Source: an uncultured Eubacteriales bacterium
GTDB lineage: Bacteria > Bacillota > Clostridia > Christensenellales > CAG-138
Direction of reading: 5' to 3'
DNA length: 64,000 bases
Assembly: GCA_900540495.1 (NCBI GenBank)
Contig: UQGA01000001.1
Coordinates: 178,928 to 242,927 of the forward strand
A model generated the notes under the pieces. The model had not been told where the DNA came from. It saw only the letters and a list, made by a program, of their open reading frames with translations, and did no database searches. This document shows, in pieces, positions 56,960 through 64,000 of the stretch. The position numbers and the translations under genes are program-made. Within the stretch, counting starts at the first letter, position 1. Each line of letters begins with the position of its first letter.

Positions 56960-57939
56960 TATTCCTGATCCTCCTTATACAACATGCAGTAGGGGTCGAG
57001 CAATTTCTCCGGGTCCGGATACGGACTCGCTTCCGACACGCGAATCGCATCCGCAATCTCTTCCTCGACGGCGTCCTTGATCGATTTTACTTCTTCCTTG
57101 GAGAGTACGCCTACAGCGGTCAGGTACCCCTCGAATTTTGTTACGCAGTCGTCCTGCTGCCAGCGGATAATTTCATCCTGCGTGCGATACACATTCTTAT
57201 CGTTGCCGGAATGGCCGGACCATCTGTACGCGCGCACCTCCACCAGCGACGGCCCCTGTCCGCTGCGGGCGCGTTCCACGGCGTTATACACCGTTTCATA
57301 TGTCTCCAGCACATCGTTTCCATTGCAGACGTAGCCCGGAAAGCCATAGGCCTTTGCGCGATCCGCAACGATGTCCAGCTTCAGAATATCCCGCGTGGGC
57401 GTGGACCAGGCGTAATGATTATTCACCAGGCAGAAAACAATGGGTAAATTGTAGACCGCCGCAAAGTTCATCGACTCATGCACGGCACCCTCGTTGCTGG
57501 CGCCATCGCCCATAATGTTGACCACCACGCTCCCGTTTTTCTTCCATTGATTGGCCTGAGCAACGCCGATGGCGATCGCCTGTGAGGCGCCCAGGATCGG
57601 ATTTGGTGGCAGGATATGCTTGGGCAGGTCCCCCAGATGCATCAGCCTGGTCCTGCCCTGCGTGTGGCCGCAGTCCTTGGCGTACAGCATGGCCATGACC
57701 TCCAGCGTGCTCAGGCCGCCCGCAAGAATCGCGCCAACATCCCGATACGAAGGAGAAATATAGTCCCCTTCCGAAAGCGCCATTGTGATGCCGACCGATG
57801 CGCCCTCCTCGCCCACTCCGGTGTGGACGCTGCCTATGATCCTCTTTTCCTTGTTCAGCTGCGTCGCAACTTCATCAAAACGGCGGGTAAGATACATATA
57901 CCTGAACATTTGAATCAGTTTTTCGTTGCTGATCTCCAT
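56959..57939 (-). CDS. 2-oxoacid/acetoin dehydrogenase E1 component, alpha subunit
   Basis: A 326-residue thiamine-diphosphate-binding subunit. The ThDP motif is GDGASNEGAVHESMNFAAVY...CLVNNHYAWSTP near residues 147-178; also YLTRRFDEVATQL, HTGVGEEGASVGI, SPSYRDVGAIL, HLGDLPKHILPPNPILGAS and the phosphorylation-loop-like YRWSGHSGND. It resembles AcoA and PdhA-type subunits. The ATG at 57939 has AAGGAGGAAATC upstream; longer open frames have no site. First gene of the two-gene unit, with a promoter about 60 bases upstream. Confidence 0.93.
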   Translation of the reverse strand: MEISNEKLIQMFRYMYLTRRFDEVATQLNKEKRIIGSVHTGVGEEGASVGITMALSEGDYISPSYRDVGAILAGGLSTLEVMAMLYAKDCGHTQGRTRLMHLGDLPKHILPPNPILGASQAIAIGVAQANQWKKNGSVVVNIMGDGASNEGAVHESMNFAAVYNLPIVFCLVNNHYAWSTPTRDILKLDIVADRAKAYGFPGYVCNGNDVLETYETVYNAVERARSGQGPSLVEVRAYRWSGHSGNDKNVYRTQDEIIRWQQDDCVTKFEGYLTAVGVLSKEEVKSIKDAVEEEIADAIRVSEASPYPDPEKLLDPYCMLYKEDQE

Positions 57940-57965
57940 CTGCGATTTCCTCCTTTTTCCTAAAC

Positions 57966-57980
57966 GTTCCGTTTGTTCCG
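57966..57980 (-). repeat. Short direct repeat in the E1 operon leader
   Basis: GTTCCG repeated with a three-base gap (GTTCCG-TTT-GTTCCG on the plus strand) lies between the -10 box and the ribosome binding site. It could be an operator site. Confidence 0.3.
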
Positions 57981-57993
57981 CAAACTTTGTCCT

Positions 57994-58021
57994 ATTATAA
58001 CACAATTTCAAACATTTTCAA
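57994..58021 (-). promoter_or_regulatory. Promoter of the E1 alpha/beta unit
   Basis: Minus strand TTGAAA (58016-58021), 16-base spacer, TATAAT (57994-57999), about 55 bases upstream of the alpha-subunit ATG. The region is AT-rich. Confidence 0.65.
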
Positions 58022-58082
58022 ACCATTTTGTACGTTTTAAGAAAATTTCTTTCAGCGTCCGACATCCCGAGCAGGAACAGCA

Positions 58083-58228
58083 GCCGGCGCCCGCTCTCGA
58101 CATGGGGCTGCGGTGACAAAATTGGACGCGCCGACAGGCCATGCGGCCGGTTCCCGGGCATCGGGCCGCCCACACGCACGCCCCGCAGTCCCGACCTGCC
58201 GGCGCCCGCTCTCGACATTAGGCTGCGG
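58083..58228. repeat. Separated direct repeats in the 58.0-58.2 kb gap
   Basis: A 21-base exact repeat, GCCGGCGCCCGCTCTCGACAT, occurs at 58083-58103 and 58198-58218. After two mismatched bases each copy continues with GGCTGCGG. The copies are 115 bases apart. The 58022-58242 gap holds no convincing gene. Confidence 0.8.
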
Positions 58229-58242
58229 CGGCGGAATGGGTG

Positions 58243-59361
58243 TTATACCGGCAGATCGCACATGTGAACCGTCTTTCCGTCCAGCGCCGCCGATCTGTAC
58301 CCGGCCTCCACCACCCGTTGTGACAGGGCCGCCTCCGCAATCGTGGGCGTCTCCCGATAGACGGGTTCGTCCTCCAGCAGCAGGCTGCGATAAAAATGCA
58401 GTTGCGATGCCATGTGTGCATCCGTCATCCAGCCAAGGCTTGTCCGTGGATACAGCCCGGCAACGTGCTGCGCAAACGCCGAGCCCAGGGGCGCAGCCCC
58501 GCAGGTTTCACGAGCGTCCGCCTGGCGGTACACGCGCAGCCTGCCGGGGGCGGCTGCCGTGAAATGCAGGCTTCCGGCCGTACCGTAGACGGAAAAGGTC
58601 GAGCTCTGCTCCAGGACCGACGCCACGCGCGTGATCTCCACAATACCTTCCATGCCGTTCACCAGCCGCACGCGCACCTGCGCGCAATCCTCCACATCGA
58701 CGTTGACGGGCTGCCCGGTCTTCTCGTCCGGGCGCTGCCGGATGACCGTTTTCATCTCCGCCGCGACTGCGTCCACTTCGCCGAGGGAAAAACGAATCAG
58801 ATCCATGATATGCACGCCGATATCCAGCAGGGGGCCGCCGCCTGAGGCGGCCTTCTTCAATTTCCAGTTGCTTTTGCGGGATGGATTCAGATAGCCGGAA
58901 TGCTGGACGCGGCACTGGAACTCTATCACCTCGCCGATCTCTCCGGCCGCCACCAGGTCCCGAATGGCGATCACGCCCGGCATAAAGCGGTACATCAGCG
59001 CGACCTGATTCCGCACCGGACAATCCCCTGCCAGCCGGGCCAGCGCCTCGGCCTGGGCCATGTTAACGCCCACCGGTTTTTCCAGGTACAGTTTTTTCCC
59101 GGCGCGAATCACCTGCGCCGCCTGTTCAAAATGCACGTCGTTGGTGCTGCAAATATCGACGACATCGCTTTCCGAAATCAGTTCTTCCAGGGTTTGCGCA
59201 TAACCGAGGGAAAAGAAAGGCGCCGCAAGAGAGCGGTTGCGCCGATAGATCTTTCCAATCCGAACGGGGAGTCCGGTATCGGCGGCAATGGCGGCCACCG
59301 CCATGCAATGCGTCCTTGCGATGGAGCCGAAACCGATCATGCCAATGGTCAAAGCGTTCAT
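58243..59361 (-). CDS. Gfo/Idh/MocA family oxidoreductase
   Basis: A 372-residue NAD(P)-dependent sugar or inositol dehydrogenase. N-terminal Rossmann motif MIGFGSIARTHCMA, then DVVDICSTNDVHFEQA and the signature YLEKPVGVNMAQAEAL with the catalytic Lys. The C-terminal substrate domain has ASGGGPLLDIGVHIMDLIRFSLGEV with the usual Asp/His pair. The ATG at 59361 has AGGAGGTTGAC upstream. Last gene of the sugar operon, one base after the Cof-type phosphatase gene. The substrate is not determined. Confidence 0.92.
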   Translation of the reverse strand: MNALTIGMIGFGSIARTHCMAVAAIAADTGLPVRIGKIYRRNRSLAAPFFSLGYAQTLEELISESDVVDICSTNDVHFEQAAQVIRAGKKLYLEKPVGVNMAQAEALARLAGDCPVRNQVALMYRFMPGVIAIRDLVAAGEIGEVIEFQCRVQHSGYLNPSRKSNWKLKKAASGGGPLLDIGVHIMDLIRFSLGEVDAVAAEMKTVIRQRPDEKTGQPVNVDVEDCAQVRVRLVNGMEGIVEITRVASVLEQSSTFSVYGTAGSLHFTAAAPGRLRVYRQADARETCGAAPLGSAFAQHVAGLYPRTSLGWMTDAHMASQLHFYRSLLLEDEPVYRETPTIAEAALSQRVVEAGYRSAALDGKTVHMCDLPV

Positions 59362-59362
59362 G

Positions 59363-60238
59363 TCAACCTCCTGTATGATACAGATTTTCTCCCGTTTTTT
59401 CTCCCAGCAGCAGCGTCTCCAGCGCATAGGCGACGCCGTCTTCATCATGATCCAGCGTAATATAGTCCGCCAGAGCCCGAATTTCGGGTTCCGCATTGCG
59501 CACCGCCACGCGCGTGCGCCCCGGCGTAAACATGCTGCGATCGTTGTCGCTGTCCCCTATCACCATGACCTGCCGGTCATCCAATCCCAAATGCTCCATC
59601 AGCAGCTTGAGGCCGCTGCCCTTGTCGCAGTTGCGCGCCGTCAGCTCGACATACCGCGGCGTATTGCAGCTGATCTCTGCCCCCTCAATCCGCTCGAGCC
59701 GGGCGAGGCATTCCCGATAGGCATTGTCATCCAGAAAATCCAGATTGAATTTTTCAATCCGATCCATCCGTTCCTCAAAGATCCGCCCCGCATCCGCCCT
59801 GCGCTTCCACATGGAAAAAAAGGCGTTTACATATGCCGCGTCAGAAGCGTACTTCTGCCGAATCAGCTCCATGGATTCCCCGGAAAGATACAGCATCCCG
59901 CCGGACATAAACCCGAGGGCGCAACGATACTCTGCGGTAATCTGTGCAATTTCGCGCACGGCATCCACGGGAATCAGCTGCTGCGCAATGATGCGCCCTT
60001 CGCGCAGATCATAGACCGTTGCGCCGTTGGCCAGGACGCAATAGCGGAACGCCCGGATCGTCCGCAACTGCTCCGGAAGCCCATAGAGCGGGCGCCCGGT
60101 TACCGCGGCAAACACCACCCCGCTTCTGATCACGCGCTCGATCGTTTTCAGACTGTGCGCCGAAACAACCCGCTCCGAATTGAGCAGGGTGCCGTCCATA
60201 TCACAGCCAACCAGACGAATGTCCGTCATCGTTCTCAT
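59363..60238 (-). CDS. Cof-type HAD family sugar-phosphate phosphatase
   Basis: A 291-residue HAD-IIB phosphatase. Motif I CDMDGTLLNSERVVS (nucleophile Asp), motif II AAVTGRP, motif III Lys in RNCDKGSGLKLLMEHLG, motif IV VIGDSDNDRSMF, with the IIB cap between II and III. Such enzymes remove phosphate from sugar phosphates or flavin intermediates. The ATG at 60238 overlaps the isomerase stop (ATGA), with GGGGGAACTGGGG upstream. Confidence 0.92.
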   Translation of the reverse strand: MRTMTDIRLVGCDMDGTLLNSERVVSAHSLKTIERVIRSGVVFAAVTGRPLYGLPEQLRTIRAFRYCVLANGATVYDLREGRIIAQQLIPVDAVREIAQITAEYRCALGFMSGGMLYLSGESMELIRQKYASDAAYVNAFFSMWKRRADAGRIFEERMDRIEKFNLDFLDDNAYRECLARLERIEGAEISCNTPRYVELTARNCDKGSGLKLLMEHLGLDDRQVMVIGDSDNDRSMFTPGRTRVAVRNAEPEIRALADYITLDHDEDGVAYALETLLLGEKTGENLYHTGG

Positions 60239-61215
60239 GCCCCAGTTCCCCCATCCCCGAATTGCGGCGTCGTTATCAGCAGCGTGCAGGCGCCATCGAC
60301 CCGGCAGCCGTCCAATGCCGCCGGCAAAAACAGGCTGTCTCCTTTGGTCAGGCGCTCCGAGCCCGCCCCGCCGGTCAGCAGCCCCGTTCCGCCGACGCAG
60401 GTAACGGTACGGAAACTGCCCGTGCCGGACGGAAGGAGCCAATGGCCGCGAACGTTGACGCGATCCACCCGGAAATGCGCATTACGGCACAGGGGCAAGG
60501 CCCGGTTCGCTTCGTCGTCTCCGCCGGCTGAATCAACCGCCGGCTGCAGGCCGAGATCCACCACGTCCATTGCGCGCTCCAGCTGCAGTTGGCGCGGCCG
60601 CCCATAGTCGAACAGGCGATAAGTAACGTCGCTGTTTTGCTGAATCTCCACCACCAGACACCCCGCCCCGAGAGCGTGAACCATCCCGCTGGGTATGGTG
60701 ACAGAATCCCCCCGATGGACCTCAATCCGGTTCAGATACTGCTCTGCGCGGCCTGTAAGGACGGCGTCCCGCAGTTCCGCCTTCGTACAGGAACGCACCC
60801 CCGCAATCAGGCAGGCGCCGGGTTGAGCGTCCAAGACATACCACATCTCGGTTTTGCCGCTGCACCCCTCGACACGCCCGGCATAGCCGTCATCGGGATG
60901 GACCTGCACGGACAGCGGCTCCCGCGCATCGATCAGCTTGACGAGGAGGGGAAACGACGCCGCGCTCCATCCGTCCCCCAGCAGCGCCTTCCCCTGCCGC
61001 TTCGCCAGCGTGCGGAAAAGCTCCCCCGCAAATCTGCCGTTGGCGACCCGGTTGTCGCTGTCGCCGCGGCAGGCGATATCCCAGCTTTCCCCGATACACC
61101 GGTCGGAAAATTCCCCGCGCAGGCGGGGGATTTGTGTGCCGCCCCAGATCTTTTCCCTATATATGGAGGAAAGCCGCATGGGATACCAGGTTGACTGTAC
61201 ATTCAAGACTTCCAT
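60235..61215 (-). CDS. manA: Class I mannose-6-phosphate isomerase
   Basis: A 326-residue zinc cupin isomerase (mannose 6-phosphate to fructose 6-phosphate) of the Gram-positive short type. Motifs: SSIYREKIWGGTQIP, ESWDIA, PLLVKLIDAREPLSVQVHPDD (zinc His), KTEMWYVLDA (zinc Glu), VTIPSGMVHALGAG (zinc His) and IQQNSDVTYRLFDYGR. The start is not certain: the ATG at 61215 overlaps the previous gene by 13 bases and gives the family-like N-terminus; the next ATG (MRLSSIY) would shorten it by 12 residues. Confidence 0.92.
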   Translation of the reverse strand: MEVLNVQSTWYPMRLSSIYREKIWGGTQIPRLRGEFSDRCIGESWDIACRGDSDNRVANGRFAGELFRTLAKRQGKALLGDGWSAASFPLLVKLIDAREPLSVQVHPDDGYAGRVEGCSGKTEMWYVLDAQPGACLIAGVRSCTKAELRDAVLTGRAEQYLNRIEVHRGDSVTIPSGMVHALGAGCLVVEIQQNSDVTYRLFDYGRPRQLQLERAMDVVDLGLQPAVDSAGGDDEANRALPLCRNAHFRVDRVNVRGHWLLPSGTGSFRTVTCVGGTGLLTGGAGSERLTKGDSLFLPAALDGCRVDGACTLLITTPQFGDGGTGA

Positions 61216-61865
61216 TCGACCAGCAATTCCTCCAGAGAATGCAGACAAACCGTCGCCAGCCGCGCCTGCTCCGCACTCGGTCGGACAACATCCGGCACCA
61301 GAATGCACCGCATGCCGCCGGCTACGGCGGCCAGCAATCCGTTGACCGAATCCTCCAGCACGACCGTCTGCGACGTCGAGACCCCGCACGCCTGACAGGC
61401 AAGTAGGAAAAGGGCCGGATCCGGCTTGCCCGCCGAAACATCCTCGCCGCAAAACACCCGTTCAAAACGATCGTAAAGCCCCGTTTTTTTCAGGCACAGA
61501 TGCGCCCGCTCCCAACTGTTTGAAGTCGCTACCACGCAGCGGACTCCCCGCCCGAGCAGCCTGTCCACCAATGCCATGGCTCCCGGCTTTAACGGAATCT
61601 CCCCGTCGATCAGCGCCTGTTCGTACGCCTTCTTGTTGGCATCGACAAATGCCTCCAGACCGTCCGCCTGCGGATAACGCGCCCGATAATATCGATGCGT
61701 CGCCTCCCACGTCATGCCCACCGTGGCCAGAACGTCCTCTTCGGTCAACGGAAATCCCACGCGGCGCGCCGTCTCCAGCGCGACGCGTATACCGAGCCGT
61801 TCCGTATCCAGCAGAAGCCCGTCCATATCGAAAATGGCGAGGGCGACGTCTTGAAAAAGCGCCAT
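61203..61865 (-). CDS. HAD family beta-phosphoglucomutase-like hydrolase
   Basis: A 220-residue HAD-IA protein with the small helical cap of the beta-phosphoglucomutase group. Motif I IFDMDGLLLDTERL, motif II CVVATSNSWERA, motif III Lys in VSAGKPDPALFLLA and motif IV VVLEDSVNGLLAAVAGGM. It may be a phosphatase or a phosphomutase on a sugar phosphate. The ATG at 61865 has GGGGTAAGG upstream. It is coupled to manA by overlap. Confidence 0.9.
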   Translation of the reverse strand: MALFQDVALAIFDMDGLLLDTERLGIRVALETARRVGFPLTEEDVLATVGMTWEATHRYYRARYPQADGLEAFVDANKKAYEQALIDGEIPLKPGAMALVDRLLGRGVRCVVATSNSWERAHLCLKKTGLYDRFERVFCGEDVSAGKPDPALFLLACQACGVSTSQTVVLEDSVNGLLAAVAGGMRCILVPDVVRPSAEQARLATVCLHSLEELLVEWKS

Positions 61866-61868
61866 ACC

Positions 61869-62435
61869 TTACCCCTGTTCCTGCTCCGCCGCAACCGTCC
61901 CCGGTTGTTTGAGCGCGTTATGCAGCGCGGCTCGCTGCTCTCCGTCTGCGAACGCATCGTCGGGAACCGCCGCAACGGCTCCATTCTTCAGAACAATGCA
62001 GAGATGGCCGTGATAATCGTATGCGCGTTCGACTTCGTCGAGCGGGTAGGCGCGCTGGCGGGTTGCATCGCCGATGGACAGCGTCCCATCCGCAATGCGC
62101 AGGACCCGTTCCCGTTCCATGCCGTCCTTTGCCTGCGCGATGTTCTGCTCGATCCGCTTTTGGCACCGGCCGATATAATGGCGGCGGTATCCCAGGGCAC
62201 ACCAGGCCAGGAGCGCAAAGGCGCCCGCCGCCAGGCCATAGGAAAGAAACCCGTCCGTGCCCGCCGAGCGTCTGGCGAGGAGGTTGTCCAGCGCATAGAG
62301 GAAGACAACCGCGGCGACAAACGCCAGGATCCAGGTCCGCCGCGCAACCGCTCGCCGAAAACGATCGGTATGCGTCAGCGCATGCATGAGGCAGGCGACG
62401 GAACCCTCCGGCGTGTTGTAGTATCTGATCTCCAA
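61869..62435 (-). CDS. YcxB-like membrane protein of unknown function
   Basis: A 188-residue protein with two transmembrane segments (residues about 35-52 and 64-82: TWILAFVAAVVFLYALDNLL and GLAAGAFALLAWCALGY) and a cytosolic C-terminal part resembling the YcxB domain (RVLRIADGTLSIGDATRQRAYPLDEVERAYDY). The start is TTG at 62435 (MEIRYYNTPEG), 10 bases past GGAGGG. Its function is unknown; it sits within the sugar operon, 3 bases before the HAD gene. Confidence 0.7.
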   Translation of the reverse strand: MEIRYYNTPEGSVACLMHALTHTDRFRRAVARRTWILAFVAAVVFLYALDNLLARRSAGTDGFLSYGLAAGAFALLAWCALGYRRHYIGRCQKRIEQNIAQAKDGMERERVLRIADGTLSIGDATRQRAYPLDEVERAYDYHGHLCIVLKNGAVAAVPDDAFADGEQRAALHNALKQPGTVAAEQEQG

Positions 62436-62465
62436 CGCTTGCTTCCCTCCTCTCCACGGCCCGCG

Positions 62466-62840
62466 TTATAGCGTGTGGCTGCCGCGGTGATAGTCGTCCT
62501 CCACCCGGATGATATCGTCCAGTTCCGGGGTCGTAACCTCGATGAACCTGAAGTCCTCCAGCGCCCGTTGGCGATGCATGACAAACGGATAGTTTTTCAT
62601 GATATCTCCAGGACCGACCTCCCGTTCCACAAAACGACCCTGCTCGTCCTGCGTCGTGTAGATGGCGCGTCCCTGCAGCACATAGAGCGTTTCCAGCTTC
62701 TTCTCATGGTACTGCAGGCTCACCGCATGTCCTTTTCTGATCAGCAGCTCGCGGACGGCGTAGTGATCGTTGCAATCAATCCACTTTTCCGTTCCCCACG
62801 GCTTTTCTACAATTTCTCCGGATGGATATGGCGCTTGCAT
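62466..62840 (-). CDS. Cupin protein related to sugar-phosphate isomerase/guanylyltransferase C-termini
   Basis: A 124-residue single-domain cupin. PWGTEKWIDCNDHYAVRELLIRKG and VSLQYHEKKLETLYVLQGRA carry the cupin 1 His/Glu pattern, and GPGDIMKNYPFVMHRQRAL the second. This resembles the C-terminal part of mannose-1-phosphate guanylyltransferase/isomerase fusions. Probably a sugar-phosphate isomerase or epimerase. The ATG at 62840 has GAGGAAGAG upstream. It lies 10 bases after the SIS gene. Confidence 0.85.
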   Translation of the reverse strand: MQAPYPSGEIVEKPWGTEKWIDCNDHYAVRELLIRKGHAVSLQYHEKKLETLYVLQGRAIYTTQDEQGRFVEREVGPGDIMKNYPFVMHRQRALEDFRFIEVTTPELDDIIRVEDDYHRGSHTL

Positions 62841-62850
62841 CTCTTCCTCC

Positions 62851-63879
62851 TCAAAGCTTGGTTTTCACAAACTCGTTGATGTTCCGATAGCGGACATGCC
62901 GCGCGTCAATCCCGAACTTCAGGCTCAGCCGGTACGATGCCAGCTGCAGAAACGCCAGTCCGACAAAAATGTTGAACCGGCTATCCGGCGCGGAGCAGCG
63001 GATGTCCCCGCCATCCCGATTGGACACAACGCAAATGCGGTCGGTCAGGCGATTGCCCAGCAGGAATCGTCTGAGTCCCTCTCCAAAGTCGCGGGACGCC
63101 CCGTCGAGCGCATAGATCAGGAACACATCGTTTCCATCGACGCCCATTTCAAAGCCGTGCAAAAACTCCTCCAGCTCCTTGTGCGCCGCCTTGATATAGG
63201 CGCATTCCGTCACCTTCATCGCGAACTCCCGCGCCACCGCATAATGGTGCGCCGTTGCCGTTACCCAGAGCATGTTGTGCGCTTCCACCAGGTCCGTAAA
63301 CCGCTCCATCTGCGCTTCCAGCTCTTCGGTATACCGCCGCAGGTGCGAAACGATGCCGCGTATTTCGGCAAGCTCAGCAGCCAGCCGTTCCTGATCGATG
63401 TATCCCTGCATCCGGGCGGCATGCAGCCCAAACAGCAGCAGCGACAGGACCGTGCAACTGACGCCCTTGGTCTTGGAATTCCAGTTCTCCTCGCCGCAGC
63501 CGATGTTGATGTGCGCATCCGCCTCTCTGGCGATCAGGCCGTCGTCGTTGCCGGTCAGCCCCACCGTGATGCACTTCCCCTTCGCCGCGCGCTGCGCCTT
63601 CACCACGAGCGCGGAGTTGCCGACCTGAGAAATGAATATCGCCAGATCGTCTTTTTGCAGATGATGCTGCGTCGATAGAAATTCCACAGGATGGTATACG
63701 GAAACCGACAGACCGTAGTCCGTTAAAAACGGCTCCGCCATCTTGCCGGAATTGAAAGAAGATCCGCAGCCCACGATGAACAGACGCCGAAACGCCGGAT
63801 GGGCCGGATGGCGATAGCCGTCCAGCAGGCCGGTGAGCAGCTCCTGCTCCTGATACAGATAATCCAGCATGGTGTCCAT
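62851..63879 (-). CDS. SIS-domain sugar isomerase/deglycase (FrlB/AgaS-like)
   Basis: A 342-residue double-SIS protein. First SIS: FIVGCGSSFNSGKMAEPFL and FISQVGNSALVVKAQRAAK (phosphosugar-binding Ser-rich loops). Second SIS: NMLWVTATAHHYAVAREFAMKVTECAYIKAAH split, and ELEEFLHGFEMGVDGNDVFLIY. The pattern is closest to fructoselysine-6-phosphate deglycase-like and glucosamine-phosphate isomerase-like proteins. The ATG at 63879 has GGGAGGAGC upstream. First visible gene of the sugar operon; a transporter or kinase may lie beyond the window edge. Confidence 0.87.
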   Translation of the reverse strand: MDTMLDYLYQEQELLTGLLDGYRHPAHPAFRRLFIVGCGSSFNSGKMAEPFLTDYGLSVSVYHPVEFLSTQHHLQKDDLAIFISQVGNSALVVKAQRAAKGKCITVGLTGNDDGLIAREADAHINIGCGEENWNSKTKGVSCTVLSLLLFGLHAARMQGYIDQERLAAELAEIRGIVSHLRRYTEELEAQMERFTDLVEAHNMLWVTATAHHYAVAREFAMKVTECAYIKAAHKELEEFLHGFEMGVDGNDVFLIYALDGASRDFGEGLRRFLLGNRLTDRICVVSNRDGGDIRCSAPDSRFNIFVGLAFLQLASYRLSLKFGIDARHVRYRNINEFVKTKL

Positions 63880-63932
63880 GATGCTCCTCCCGCTAAACGC
63901 GCTCGTAGTTCTTTTTGGTTTTGTTTGGTTTT

Positions 63933-63961
63933 ATTTTATCCGATTATTCAGCGCATTTCAA
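63933..63961 (-). promoter_or_regulatory. Promoter of the sugar operon
   Basis: Minus strand TTGAAA (63956-63961), 17-base spacer, TAAAAT (63933-63938), 54 bases before the SIS gene ATG. The leader carries a run of CCAAAC/AACC repeats that could be an operator. The last 120 bases of the window are AT-rich and hold no gene. Confidence 0.6.
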
Positions 63962-64000
63962 TAGCGTTGGTTTGGATTTGTATTTAATTGTGCATTATTT

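Noticed and set aside
1..64000. tRNA, rRNA, riboswitch (FMN before ribF, T-box), transposase or integrase genes
   Set aside because: I looked in intergenic gaps by eye and saw no cloverleaf, conserved riboswitch core or recombinase motif; a covariance-model search would be needed to exclude small RNAs fully.

Overview
The window is a high-GC chromosomal segment of a Bacillota bacterium, most likely class Clostridia. The gene order matches the conserved Bacillota blocks rimP-nusA-ylxR-ylxQ-infB-rbfA-nrnA-truB-ribF-rpsO-pnp, rpmF-plsX-acpP-rnc-smc-ftsY, ylxM-ffh-rpsP-khpA-rimM-trmD-rplS-ylqF-rnhB and topA-trmFO-hslV-hslU. Bacillota-type sepF, divIVA, khpA, trmFO and RNase J are also present. 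A SleB/CwlJ-type hydrolase is compatible with a spore former but does not prove it. Lineage below class level cannot be settled from the sequence alone. Translation uses the standard code with strong GGAGG ribosome binding sites, ATG starts, one GTG start (comM) and at least six inferred TTG starts.

All genes but one lie on the minus strand, so transcription runs from high to low coordinates. From 44.4 kb down to 1 kb is core genome. It holds the rimP-nusA-infB operon (promoter about 44.47 kb), rpsO and pnp (promoter about 35.79 kb), a cell-division operon ylxY-M16 peptidase-dUTPase-HlyD-yggS-sepF-divIVA, the fatty-acid/RNase III/SMC/FtsY operon (promoters about 27.38 and 25.50 kb), the SRP/S16/RimM/TrmD operon (promoter about 19.74 kb), rplS-ylqF-rnhB-yraN (promoter about 16.18 kb), a double-GT-C glycosyltransferase with a GtrA partner (promoter about 13.68 kb), then comM-dprA-topA-trmFO-hslVU, a cell-wall hydrolase lipoprotein and the start of rnjA.

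From 44.6 kb up the window is accessory. The first unit (44.7-54.6 kb) is a nine-gene operon: ketopantoate-reductase-like protein, cyclase/formamidase-like metalloprotein, DUF3798-type solute-binding lipoprotein, RidA, amidohydrolase, aminotransferase, and an ABC ATPase with two permeases. It is read from a good promoter divergent from the only plus-strand gene, a YheO/DauR-like PAS-HTH regulator. Together these look like an uptake and catabolic system for an unidentified amino-acid-like or amide-containing compound.

Next comes a two-gene unit encoding only the E1 alpha and beta subunits of a 2-oxoacid (acetoin/pyruvate/branched-chain type) dehydrogenase, with its own promoter and terminator. 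The last unit (58.2-63.9 kb) is a carbohydrate operon: SIS-domain deglycase/isomerase, cupin, YcxB-like membrane protein, beta-phosphoglucomutase-like HAD, class I mannose-6-phosphate isomerase, Cof-type HAD and Gfo/Idh/MocA oxidoreductase. Its substrate is not evident. No tRNA, rRNA, CRISPR array, transposase, integrase or prophage gene was seen.
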